64,000 bases of DNA, taken from NCBI GenBank assembly GCA_017979445.1, contig CM030715.1, positions 14,816,602 to 14,880,601 on the forward strand. Reading direction: 5' to 3'. Position numbers and translations under genes: made by a program. This DNA comes from Akebia trifoliata (taxonomy: Eukaryota; Streptophyta; Magnoliopsida; Ranunculales; Lardizabalaceae). Positions 12,901-21,500 of the stretch are shown here, one piece after another (positions within the stretch are counted from its first letter, which is position 1; each line of letters opens with the position of its first letter). A model generated the notes under the pieces. That model ran no database searches. It saw nothing but the letters and a program-made list of their open reading frames with translations, and had not been told where the DNA came from.

Positions 12901-14579
12901 TTGAGCACAACAATAAATTTCACTCACTTTTTTATTTTTTATTTTTATGTCAACATGTACATGTTGACATTGCTTGGTCAATGTCGACATAGGCCAAAAA
13001 ATCTTCTAGAGGCATGTCAAAATGCCAGTGTTGACATGCCTCCTTCCATGCCGACATGAACATGTTGACATAGGTGGGATGCTCTAATCATGGTAAAACT
13101 GAAGTACAAAATTTAAGTTTTCAATAGTTCGTGGGTGCCCTTAAACGCAGCCTTGTTTTTGTGTAAGTGACGTAATAAAATATGGTGTATGTGCTGATTC
13201 CATGTGGCATTCTTTTTTCTGTTTGTCTTTTGCTTTCATGGGGTGCTTTCAGGGTGTTACTAAGAGAATAGGCAAGGGAATGCATGAATTGGCTGCAAAA
13301 GTAGACGAGTACGCACGTGGAATGATAGGTCCTCCAGGATCAACACTTTTTGAAGAGCTTGGGTTGTATTACATCGGTCCGATTGATGGCCACAACATTG
13401 AAGATCTAATTTGTGTTCTCCAAGAAGTCGCATCTTTGGATTCGACAGGACCTGTATTGGTTCATGTAATAACTGAGGTGTTAAAAGATGGCCAGAAAAG
13501 TGTGATGTCAGTAAAACATCAACAAGGTTATTATTCGCAAACACTTTCCTTACTAAGGTTCATCCACCGTCAAAACAAAACCTCGAGATTTAAAACAAAC
13601 ACCGTGATTTGTTGCCAATCTTGAGGTTTTGTTTTGATGGTGGATGAGCCTTAGTAAGGCCTTTTTTCCTTACTAAGTTAGTCAGGTTAGTCCTACTCAA
13701 TATTTTTGTACTAACTTGCTTCCGATAGTTAAGTTTTTCCAATTTTTGTGGAAACTTACTTGACTGCAGAGAACAGTAAAATACCTATAATTTGAGATGC
13801 AAGTTGGGCATCTATTTTTCAATTTTTTTTTTCTGATGGTAGATATTGTATCCTAATCTTGATTGCTTAGCTTTCCCACTTTTTTTATGTTAGTATAAGA
13901 GGATTACTCAAGTCAGTTGTGGAGAACAGAAAGAAGCTGCCCTCCGTGTATTATATATTCTGCACATACACAAGGAGTCATGCTTCATCATTTGATGGTA
14001 TCCTACCTAGAGAGGCCTAGGTCGATGATCAAAAGAAATTGGTGAAAGGACCGAAGACCATCTATAATCACTATCATCCAAGGAAGTTTAACTTTCCATG
14101 TAGTAGGTTTCCACTATGATACACATCAAATGATGGATCATGCAAGGCACTTAATGGCTTCTTTCAGCTCTCCTTTCCTGGTTCAAGTTTCCTTTTAATT
14201 GAAATAAAAAAAATAGATTATACGTGTTTGGTTGATGACATTTCCCCCCTTTTTGTGACATAAAGCAGGCTCGTCTAAATTCGATGCGCTACCCTCTTAT
14301 CCAAAACTAATTGATAGCAGTCTCTCTAGGACATATAGTGATTGCTTTGTGGAGGCATTGATTACAGAGGCCGAGAGGGACAAAGAAATCGTGATTGTTC
14401 ATGCGGGTATGCAAATGGATCCATCACTTCATCCATTTCAGGCTAGATTTCCTGACAAGTTTTTCGATGTTGGGATGGCTGAGCAACATGCAGTGACTTT
14501 TGCCTCTGGTTTGTCATGTGGGGGATTGAAGCCGTTCTGTGTAATTCCATCCACCTTTCTACAGAGAGCTTATGATCAG
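6925..14579 (+). CDS. DXS3: DXS-like protein, class III type, seven exons, C-terminal part missing (copy 1)
   Basis: Exons are 6925-7095, 11155-11274, 11366-11530, 11811-11961, 12344-12612, 13253-13526 and 14269-14579. All junctions are GT-AG and in phase, giving 487 codons. The relationship is to 1-deoxy-D-xylulose-5-phosphate synthase, the thiamine-diphosphate enzyme that starts the plastid MEP isoprenoid pathway. Residues 1-57 are Ser- and Lys-rich, like a chloroplast transit peptide; then come [45 protein letters not shown] and [13 protein letters not shown], and the pyrimidine-binding region with [13 protein letters not shown] (Glu455). The usual catalytic His site reads Ser120, and the GDG cofactor motif reads SNG at 222-224. 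Family members have about 700 residues, so roughly 200 C-terminal residues are absent. I chose ATG 6925 because it opens the transit-like peptide. Class III assignment is from memory of the family. It may be a pseudogene or the 5' part of a gene with a very long intron. Confidence 0.85.
7902..8330 (-). pseudogene. LINE reverse transcriptase zinc-binding (zf-RVT) remnant in DXS intron 1
   Basis: The minus strand reads [18 protein letters not shown], the Cys/His pattern of the zf-RVT domain at the end of plant LINE polyproteins. Upstream in the same direction, in shifted frames, are [13 protein letters not shown] and TLDNIMG, which normally precede it. It is a short, frameshifted piece of a non-LTR retrotransposon lying antisense in the 4-kb first intron. 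Confidence 0.7.
8331..11154 (+). other. Rest of DXS intron 1, no gene recognised
   Basis: The interval contains several open frames of 60-120 codons on both strands, including a hydrophobic one at 9,945-10,241, but none matches a family I recognise. Base composition is typical of a plant intron. A GA/CT-rich stretch lies near 9,340-9,390. Confidence 0.5.
11609..11733 (-). mobile_element. tRNA-derived SINE in DXS intron 3
   Basis: The minus strand begins with an A-box-like TAGCTCAGTGG followed about 40 nt later by a B-box-like GGTTCAAACC, the internal RNA polymerase III promoter of a tRNA-related SINE head. The element is flanked by a perfect 12-bp direct repeat CTTAAGTTGTAT at 11,597-11,608 and 11,734-11,745. 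The sequence between the boxes does not fold as a tRNA that I can recognise, so it is a SINE rather than a tRNA gene. It lies antisense to the DXS-like gene. Confidence 0.8.
12133..12254. mobile_element. Foldback MITE in DXS intron 4
   Basis: Arms of about 38 nt (from 12,133 and back from 12,254) are near-perfect reverse complements containing TTCTATTGC and TTTTGCTAATGCCA, with a loop of about 45 nt. No clear target duplication was found. The size and shape fit a small MITE. Confidence 0.65.
12872..13141. mobile_element. MITE with AGGGCACCC termini and TA target site, DXS intron 5
   Basis: The 270-bp element begins AGGGCACCC and ends with its perfect complement GGGTGCCCT, and has TA on each side (12,870-12,871 and 13,142-13,143). 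A TA duplication suggests a Tc1/mariner- or PIF-like family. The interior carries many TGTCAACATG and CATGTTGACA motifs, including a 24-bp perfect palindrome at 12,947-12,970. It ends about 110 bp before exon 6. Confidence 0.65.
12947..12970. repeat. 24-bp perfect palindrome
   Basis: The core GTCAACATGTACATGTTGAC, extended by AT on both sides, reads the same on both strands. Related half-sites recur in the next 110 bp. It is internal to the MITE at 12,872-13,141. Confidence 0.8.
13548..13659. mobile_element. Foldback MITE just after exon 6
   Basis: Arms of about 42 nt, starting CCTTACTAAGG and ending with its near-complement, pair almost perfectly around a short loop. The element starts 21 bp after the exon 6 splice donor. 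CCTTACTAAG occurs again at about 13,667, so a target duplication overlapping the arm is possible but not certain. Confidence 0.65.
13979..14142. repeat. Inverted repeat in DXS intron 6
   Basis: Two arms of about 24 nt (13,979-14,002 and 14,118-14,142) share CATCATTTGATG in opposite orientation, with CATG and TATC flanking matches. The spacer is about 115 bp. It may be an old foldback element. Confidence 0.45.
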
Positions 14580-15484
14580 GTTCTCCTTATTACATAGATT
14601 TATTGATTACATGCCATATCTCATACAAGTGTGCATCCGTATGCATGAATATATAATTTTCTCTTGCTTTACTTTTGTAAATAAATTTGTTTTTACCTGC
14701 AATCATTTAAATCACTCCATTTTCTAAGATTTTCCATGTTAGATACCATGTCAGACCCACATGTCAGACATATACTTACATACTTTATGAATACATCTTC
14801 AATATATTTGTGTTCAGCTATTATCCATCTATTGTTTATAATATTTTAACGTAAATCGGTTTACATGAAGACATTCTTACTATTTTATACTTAATTTGAG
14901 TGGGTAAATGATACGGATGTGTCAGCATATCTGTTTTGTGGGTTTTAGTGTGTCTGACACTTTGTACCTGTCAGTGACACTAACACTGACACATAAACAT
15001 GTCACTGTCTTTGTTACTAATATACACCATTTGACATGCCCACTTACACATGCCACTCACTTTTGACGGACAATACTGTTTTCTCATACACATTTGTACT
15101 TATAAAGGCATGGACATATACATAGTACATGTGATGATTGTGATAGATAACTATGGGGCTAGATGCAGAAAATGAACCTGGAGAGAAGAGTTGCTGTTCT
15201 GGTTTTTGTAGTTCAATTACCAAATAACAGAAAGTTATAACAGGAATAATAGAGGATAATTGCAGTTTGAATCACACAAACTGACCTACGTTTCACACTT
15301 AGTTTTTTTTTTTGATGGGTTTCACTCTTAGTTTTTTTTTGGATGGGTTTCACACTTAGGGTTTTTGAATGTTTCACACGAATGAAGGCTGTAGAAATTT
15401 ATTTCTCTTCTTATTCATTAACTCAAAACTGCAGAAAATAACTCTGTATAAGCCTACGGCCCAGCCCTTATAGGTCTAATCATT
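14580..15484. other. No gene; TGTCAG-rich sequence after exon 7
   Basis: No DXS exon follows exon 7 here. The interval has many TGTCAGAC- and GTGTCAG-type motifs (14,740-15,060), including GTCAGTG paired with CACTGAC, which suggests an unclassified repeat. GATGGGTTTCAC occurs twice near 15,310-15,350. Confidence 0.5.
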
Positions 15485-15735
15485 GTAGAAGCCCATGGGC
15501 CTAACTCATCCTCACCAAACCGGCTTGTAAGGTGAGGATTGCCCCAGGTTTATATACAGCCCCATGATACCTAGGCGATGTGGGACTCTCTCTTTCACTC
15601 CCCCTCACGTGTAATGTGTTTCCTACATCCCTGTGGTCACCCGCTCTGCTACCGCGTAGAAGCCCATGGGCCTAACTCATCCTCACCAAACCGGCTTGTT
15701 AGGTGAGGATTGCCCCAGGTTTATATATAGCCCAG
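15485..15735. repeat. Direct repeat pair, TRIM-like
   Basis: An approximately 80-bp block beginning GTAGAAGCCCATGGGCC occurs at 15,485 and again at 15,656, 171 bp apart and almost identical. The first is followed by GGCGATGTGGGACT, a motif common in plant miniature LTR elements. No coding capacity. Confidence 0.6.
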
Positions 15736-15767
15736 GGTCATGATACCCAGGATTGTCCCACCGTGAT

Positions 15768-16245
15768 AATTGGCAATGAGTGGAGAGGCCTAGGATCTTA
15801 TAAGGAGAAAGACATGTGTCCGATGTGGGACTAAACTCAACACGCCCCCGCACGTGTAGGCCAGACTGGGCCAAAGCATGTGGAGATATGAACTAGGTGA
15901 CGTGGAGAAGAGAAAGGCCTGCTTTGATACCATAATAAATCTGGGGGTCCAACTCAAAACCAATTGGCAATGAGTGGAGAGGCCTAGAATCTTATAAGGA
16001 GAGAGACAATTGGCAATGAGTGCCCGATGTGAGACTAAACTCAACACGCCTTCGTATGTGTGGGCCAGACTAGGTCAAACACGTGGAGATATGAACTGAG
16101 TGGCGTGGAGGAGAGAAAAGCCCGCTTTGATACCATGATGAGTTTGAGGGTCCAACTCAAAACAAATTGGCAATGAGTGGAGAGGCCCAGGATCTTATAA
16201 GGAGAGAGACAAGGCAATGTGTTCAATGTGGGACTAAACTCAACA
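15768..16245 (-). mobile_element. TRIM ladder: three short LTRs with two internal regions
   Basis: Three related units end at 15,842, 16,046 and 16,245 with ACTCAACA. On the minus strand each begins TGTTGAGTTTAGT. The second (15,933-16,046, 114 bp) and third (16,136-16,245, 110 bp) are preceded on the plus strand by GCTTTGATACCA, whose complement TGGTATCAAAGC differs at one base from the initiator-tRNA-Met primer site. LTRs of about 110 bp separated by roughly 90-bp non-coding interiors are the layout of terminal-repeat retrotransposons in miniature. The first LTR is partial at its left end. Confidence 0.7.
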
Positions 16246-16469
16246 ATCGTTTGGCTTGAAAAGAAGTATAAAAAGGGTGAAATGCCCTTATTATTATTGT
16301 ACATAACAACAGCCCAAATTATCCCTCATACGCATGGACTAAAAACTCTTCTCCTAATACTAATTAACCAAGTAAAAGACCTAATTACCCCAGTACCCAT
16401 GATGACTAAAAGTCGTAATGAAACCATATCAAGGCTCTCTTCCTTGAATACATCTTGAGGGCTTGGTTC

Positions 16470-16870
16470 CTATCATTTCTACTCGAGTCCAGAAAGTGGA
16501 TGATCCTTCCACTTTACTAACTACTAATTATACTGCATGTTGTAGTAGAAACAATCTTGTCTTGAAGTACATCTTCAATCTTGTCATTAACTTAGGAATA
16601 GGTGGCAAACAAGCATTTGTCCCATTAGCCGGATCATTAGGTACGTAGTATCGAAACAAATCCTCAATATTGAAGATGGGACTGATTTCCAAGTCATCCG
16701 ATAGTTCTAAAACCTATGTATTGGAGCTGATCTTCTTCAACACCTTGTATGGACTCGCCTTCTTGGAGTGAAGCTTCTTAAAACATCCCCTTTGGTTACC
16801 TCTCTTGATAGATGCATACAATAGCCACGTCACCTTCTTGGAACTCCAAATCTCTTACGAAAATTGATGA
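16470..16870 (-). pseudogene. Gypsy polyprotein C-terminal remnant
   Basis: The minus strand reads RDLEFQEGDVAIV near 16,865-16,820, then PKGMF and, further on, DLEISPIFNIEDLFRYY, which are conserved near the end of gypsy integrase/polyprotein regions. At least two in-frame stops interrupt it. It is a degraded fragment with no LTR attached. Confidence 0.65.
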
Positions 16871-17462
16871 AATTCCATGTCATTGCTGCCACGTCATCTC
16901 AATTGCCTTTCTCATGCACATGTGGAGGATCAGAACAATTGATTATTTCTAAAATTAGGATCTTTTAGTTTCTTTATTTTTATCTCTGTCATGTTTGGTA
17001 ATTGTATTCTCTTAGAAAGTTGCTATGTTGGTATCTAGGTTATTGTTACCATAGTCACCAAATTGGGGTTCAGGAATAAGTCTTCAAGGGAAAAAGTAAA
17101 AAAAAAAAAAAAACAAAAAAAAAGGGAAAATATCAAAATAGGGTTAGAACAATATAATTTTTTCTACTAAGTGGTATAATCATTTATATCATCAAATCCT
17201 ATTTCAAACAATAAGAATAAATCATAGAAGAAAAAATTAGGGCTTTGTTCTGATTTATGAGTTTTGAGTTTGATTTTAGTTTTAGAGAAGGTTATGTTTA
17301 TTAAAACATAATCATTTAATTTTGTGCTAAATTATTAAAACATCCTCTTGGGTTTAAATTTTTTTTGAATTGGATAATTGAATTGCGAAGTTCGTTTAAA
17401 ACGCGACTTCTTCAAAACTTCACGATTTAATCGACAACTTATAAAACCGCGATCACGACTTT
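16871..17462. other. No gene; A-rich tract
   Basis: The interval includes a run of A with single interruptions at about 17,096-17,125 and otherwise AT-rich sequence. I recognise no coding region. Confidence 0.5.
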
Positions 17463-18143
17463 TTGAAAAAGCCGACAACATTGGTGATTATGATTGTTAG
17501 AAGGTTGAGTATTTTAGGAAGGATATGTAGGGGGGTAGGAGGTAATTATATCGTTGGAAACAACAATAAAAATGATGAGTGTGAGTGTCTTGCCAACTTG
17601 ATTGTAAAAGTTCTTGAACCATTCATTGTGGACGGTTTTGTGGGTGGATTAAAAGATGAGATTCGTGGCAATGTAAAACTTCGTAGTCTAGAAACCCTTC
17701 ACAAAGCAATTGGTTTAGCAAGATGAGTTGAATAGAAGTTGTCTTCTTCACGTCGACAAAATAGCACAGCCAATGGACAATTCCTTCCGATTTCTGCCTA
17801 TCCCCCCATTTCATATCCAACGGGGAGCAAGCAACCCTCCCTTTCTCTCCTTATTCGTCGTCTCTTTCCAACGGAGATGGCTAAAAAACGACAGAAAGGC
17901 CTTTGTTTTAATTGTGATGAGCAATTGTAGCGGGACACCAATGCAAGACCAAATAACTCTTCCTCATGGAAGGCGACTGACCAGATGACTTTGATGTCGA
18001 GGGATAACATGACAGGGATGATCATTCATTGTCTGCATATGAGGATAGGCCTCAGATTTCAGCCCATGCCCTGGGTGGGTCATCTACGCCATAGACCATT
18101 AGAGTGTGTGGCCTCCTTAAAGGTCGACCCAACTCCCTCATCG
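17463..18143 (+). pseudogene. Gypsy gag-protease fragment, cut off by the Tat-like LTR
   Basis: The plus strand encodes FVGGLKDEIRGNVKLRSLETL (17,635-17,697), a typical gypsy gag block, then after stops KKRQKGLCFNCDE, the start of a CCHC zinc knuckle, and further on, in another frame, the ISAHALGG..TIRV motif that leads into the retroviral-type protease. The fragment ends abruptly at the LTR that begins at 18,144, so the LTR element appears to have inserted into or recombined with this older element. Confidence 0.65.
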
Positions 18144-18645
18144 TGCCAGCGTGGTACCTGTTAAAATCACTCCGACACTTAGGTTAGAGAAGCAGAGGAA
18201 TAGTCTAAAGTACTAGTTAGCCCTTCAACTTGCCAAAAAGATCCATTCTTCAGTGCTCATTATGCTATTTATGGATCCCTAATGCGAATTAGGGTTTCCC
18301 CTTCTCACAGACGGTGATCCCGGGAAATTCCTTGATTCTGTGGATCTAAAAACGGAATGGGGATCTTCTGGATTGGTTATGTTACATTGGAGAGATCTCC
18401 TCTGAGATCTTCTAGGCTTGATGTGCGCATATCAGGATTACGGATATTCTTTGACCAAGTCTGCCTTGTTTGGCAGACTAGATCTCGTTCAGTGCTGTGT
18501 TGCCCTTCTAGCTAGGCTAGGGAGATCTCTGTTTTGACCTACCCTGCTGTGGGGTAATGCCCGTATATTGATCTGCGCATGGTACCACTTAATCGGTCTG
18601 GACACGTGTATGGCTCAGATAATTGCACGGTTATTTCCCTTTACA
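18144..18645 (-). mobile_element. 3' LTR of the Tat-like element (copy 1)
   Basis: This 502-bp LTR has TG..CA ends and is the same as 49,066-49,567, with about 14% divergence (hand count near 70 differences, mostly transitions) from the partner LTR at 62,437-62,938. On the minus strand a TATA-like CCATAAATAG lies at about 18,265-18,274. Confidence 0.85.
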
Positions 18646-18923
18646 ATTACCCCTTCTCGAGGAGGCGCGAAGTCTTTCCGTCTTCTCAAGGCACGTAATC
18701 TCTTTCTCACTAGCTGCCTTGATTCTCTATAATTACTTCTACCCTCAATGAATCGACGCATTTAATGCAACGCCGTTTCAAATCATCTCTGACGGCTAAG
18801 ATGAGTCAATCTTCATCTGTGTCTGTCCACGTGCCCCACTACCATCTGCACTACCCTCAAACTACAACGTTTAGGTTGAATTTAGGCTGTCCTCTTAGGT
18901 GTATGTACTCCTTTATTCTTTCT

Positions 18924-18932
18924 TATAAATAG
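18924..18932 (+). promoter_or_regulatory. TATA box for the antisense ORF (copy 1)
   Basis: TATAAATAG lies 186 bp before the ATG at 19,110, on the strand opposite to gag-pol and outside the LTR. It is followed by a CT-rich leader. Confidence 0.6.
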
Positions 18933-19109
18933 GAGACTTAGTGCTCATTCTCTCTCTTACTGTGCTATTGTTCTCTGTAACTTCGTTTTTCTGCATTTTG
19001 CGAAAAATTCTTCCTATTTTTCTTTTTGCTTCACTGCTATTCTTACTTCTATCAAACTGAGGTAACCTTTTTTTCCTTCACTTCTCTTTTCTGCAAATTT
19101 ACTTTCTCA

Positions 19110-21400
19110 ATGGCTGCTAACATAACCCAACTTCGGAGGGGTTTCTATATCCCTGCCTCTATGTCTCTTCGGGTCTGTGATGACCCCAAAAATCTTGGCG
19201 AATTCCGTCAGGGGGAAATTATAGTTTATGCCGACCAAATTAAGACTGGCTACCCTCTCTTTCCCTTCCTTAGGGAGGTACTAAGTAAAATAAACTGGGC
19301 CCCAGGCCAAATGTCTGACAATTTCTACCATTTGGTGGAGATTGTGAAGAAGATGGGCATAACCCTCAATGACTTCCTCTCCAAATACAATTTGAAGGCT
19401 ATCCCCCAACATCCGGGGTACTACTCGCTGTCCTCCAAGAGTGCAGTAGTGGTACTGGCTCATTTTCTCTCCAGTGCTGACAAAGGGTGGTACAAGGACC
19501 CCCTGTTTATCTCCGAGAACAAGGAGTTCACCCCTGGCGTTTCTCATGAGGGATTTAGAGTCCCTCAGACCTTCCAGGGTTAGACTAACTTTAGGTTTCT
19601 GGCTGTGTCTCATTCGTCTATTCTGTCTGCAACTTAATTTGCTTCTAACTTTTGCTTTCTTTTTCTTCACAGATTCTTCTGTCCTTTCTGCTGCTAAGGC
19701 TAGGAAAGAGCAGTGTAGAACATCCAAAGATTAGAGGCTAGTGACAGTGGACCTCCAAACCAGAGCTGCTGAGGGGGTGATGATGGAAGATTTCCCTTCT
19801 GATTTGCCTCGGCCACTTGCACGGCGAGTTTCCTTTGATGAGGCTGAGCAGATCTCAGAAGATTTCCTTTCTCCCCTTGCCTCTGTTTTCCCTCGGCCAC
19901 CTACATGACGGGCCTTATTTGGTTAGGCTTCCCTTGATCAAGCCAAACAGATCTCAGAAGATCTTGATCCTTCCTTGGCCTCTGTTTTCGGTATTCCTTC
20001 ACCTCCAATTCTCTCAGGGTCCTCCAACGCCATGAACATTGACCTCTCGGAGTTCCCTTTCTCTTTTTCTTCTGCCATCAGGACTGCTCCTCCCACTGAC
20101 TCGACTAAGAAGAAGAAGAAGAGTCTGGCCTCTTGAGACTCCATCCTCACTAGAGAAGCAGGCTCACTGGCCTTAGTGCATGAAGGGCAGGCTGTTCCTG
20201 CTTCCATCTCTTCTTCTGTTTCTATTGCGACTGCTACTGTAGCTGTTACTATCCCTATTAGGCTTCCTGAGGAAATTCAGGCTCAGGCAGGGCAGAGCTC
20301 GGATGCCATCAGGGAACAAAGCCCTGTCCCTGATCTCCAACCGCGCAAGAAGCGCAGGTTGATCAGGAAGAGTTTGAGGAGTCCTTCCCCTCTAGAGGAG
20401 TTTGATCAAGAAGGTGTCAGTCACCGTAGGACTCCTCTGGAGGAAGCTGCATTCTCTTGGAGGGGTCGCGGGGCCTTCCTCTAGGGTGAGAACGAGAATA
20501 ATATCATTTGATTTCGTTTCCACGTTCACAATAAGAGCTGCGGGGTGAAGAGCCCTATCGCTGCTGCTTCTCTGCTCTCTCAATCCATTTCTCTCAAGGA
20601 CTGGGATGTTGTGGACCGGGTCAATGCTGACCTGGGCTTCAATTGGTTTGTATATGGGGCCTCTATCAGATTATTCTCTACTCTTCCTATTCTGTTTTTT
20701 TACTTTTCAGGCTTTATTCACTTAACTGCTTTATTCTTCTCGTAGGTTAACGTCTATGGAACTTTGACTTTCCTAAAATGGCGTGAGGCTGAGGACCAAG
20801 TGATTGTTCTGACTAGGGAGCATGAGGAAAATATTACTCTGTTCCAGGCTGAGCTGGTCTCTTTTAGCCAATTTTCCCAGGAGGCTAAAGAGGAGATGGA
20901 GGCTAACTTGGACTTGGAGGCCACTAATAAGAAGCTGACAGATCTCCAGGGTGTTCTTCAATTGGAACTGGCCAGCTAGAAAGAGAGAGTACAGAGGAGA
21001 GACGCTGAGCTTGTGGATCTCCAAGAGAAGGTTCGGTAGCAAAAGCTTGAGCTAGGCTCCCTTAGGGCTGGCATCAAGACGGTTAGGGCAGCTCAAGCCA
21101 AGGAAGATGATGTTGAGACCAAGAGACTGTTGGGGCAATTGCAAGCCCAATATTCTCAGTTGGTAGAGGAAACCTCTTCTAAGGCTTACCATGAAGGCTT
21201 TGAGGTTGCTCGTCTTCAGTACGAGGAGGAGGAGGAGGAGGACAAAGAGGATGAAGGTCCTACTGATTCTTCTATCAAGGAGATTCCCAGTTGGTCTGGG
21301 TGTTTTGGGTGAATCCCACCTTTCCAACTAGACCGAGTCTCTAGTGAGCTTATGGAGGTTGAGCATACCATAGACTTGTGGACCAAGCCAAAACGACTAA
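19110..21400 (+). pseudogene. Antisense additional ORF of the Tat-like element, cut by the gap (copy 1)
   Basis: The frame starts at ATG 19,110 and encodes a 156-residue N-terminal region containing GYPLFPFLREVL and WAPGQMSDNFYHLVEI, resembling the plant family annotated as putative gypsy-type transposon (Transposase_28). A GT-AG intron at 19,579-19,672 joins it to the next segment in phase. Further on are a Lys/Arg run (RKKRRLIRKS), a long coiled-coil-like region (about 20,770-21,230) and an acidic EEEEEEDKEDE stretch. Several in-frame stops show decay. The segment is cut by the N run; the complete version is at 50,032-52,466. Confidence 0.7.
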
Positions 21401-21500
21401 NNNNNNNNNNNNNNNNNNNNNNNNNNNNNNNNNNNNNNNNNNNNNNNNNNNNNNNNNNNNNNNNNNNNNNNNNNNNNNNNNNNNNNNNNNNNNNNNNNNN
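21401..21500. other. Assembly gap, 100 N
   Basis: Exactly 100 undetermined bases. This is the conventional size for a gap of unknown length. Copy 1 of the duplication ends at its left edge and a different retrotransposon starts in mid-protease at its right edge. Confidence 1.

Larger units (their letters stand above)
1..21400 (+). repeat. Copy 1 of a large direct duplication
   Basis: This segment matches 30,928-52,322 base for base apart from scattered SNPs and short indels; the coordinate offset drifts only between 30,920 and 30,928. The match runs from the first base of the window, so the true left end is not visible, and it stops exactly at the assembly gap. Nearly all differences lie in the first 8.45 kb. 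From there to the gap I found only a one-T homopolymer difference near 15,340. The segment contains a DXS-like gene and many transposon remnants. It may be a real tandem duplication or an uncollapsed second haplotype placed next to the first. Confidence 0.97.

Noticed and set aside
13202..13252. Extension of DXS exon 6 upstream into an open reading frame
   Set aside because: The family similarity begins at [10 protein letters not shown], directly after the TTTCAG acceptor at 13,252, so the preceding codons are intron.
13478..13478. Alternative end of DXS exon 6 at the GAG-GTG site (13,477)
   Set aside because: It would leave phase 0, whereas exon 7 needs one carried base; the donor at 13,527 gives the right phase.
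19281..19727. 148-codon minus-strand frame opposite the antisense ORF (and its copy at 50,203-50,649)
   Set aside because: It is the complement of the recognised plus-strand domain and resembles no family.
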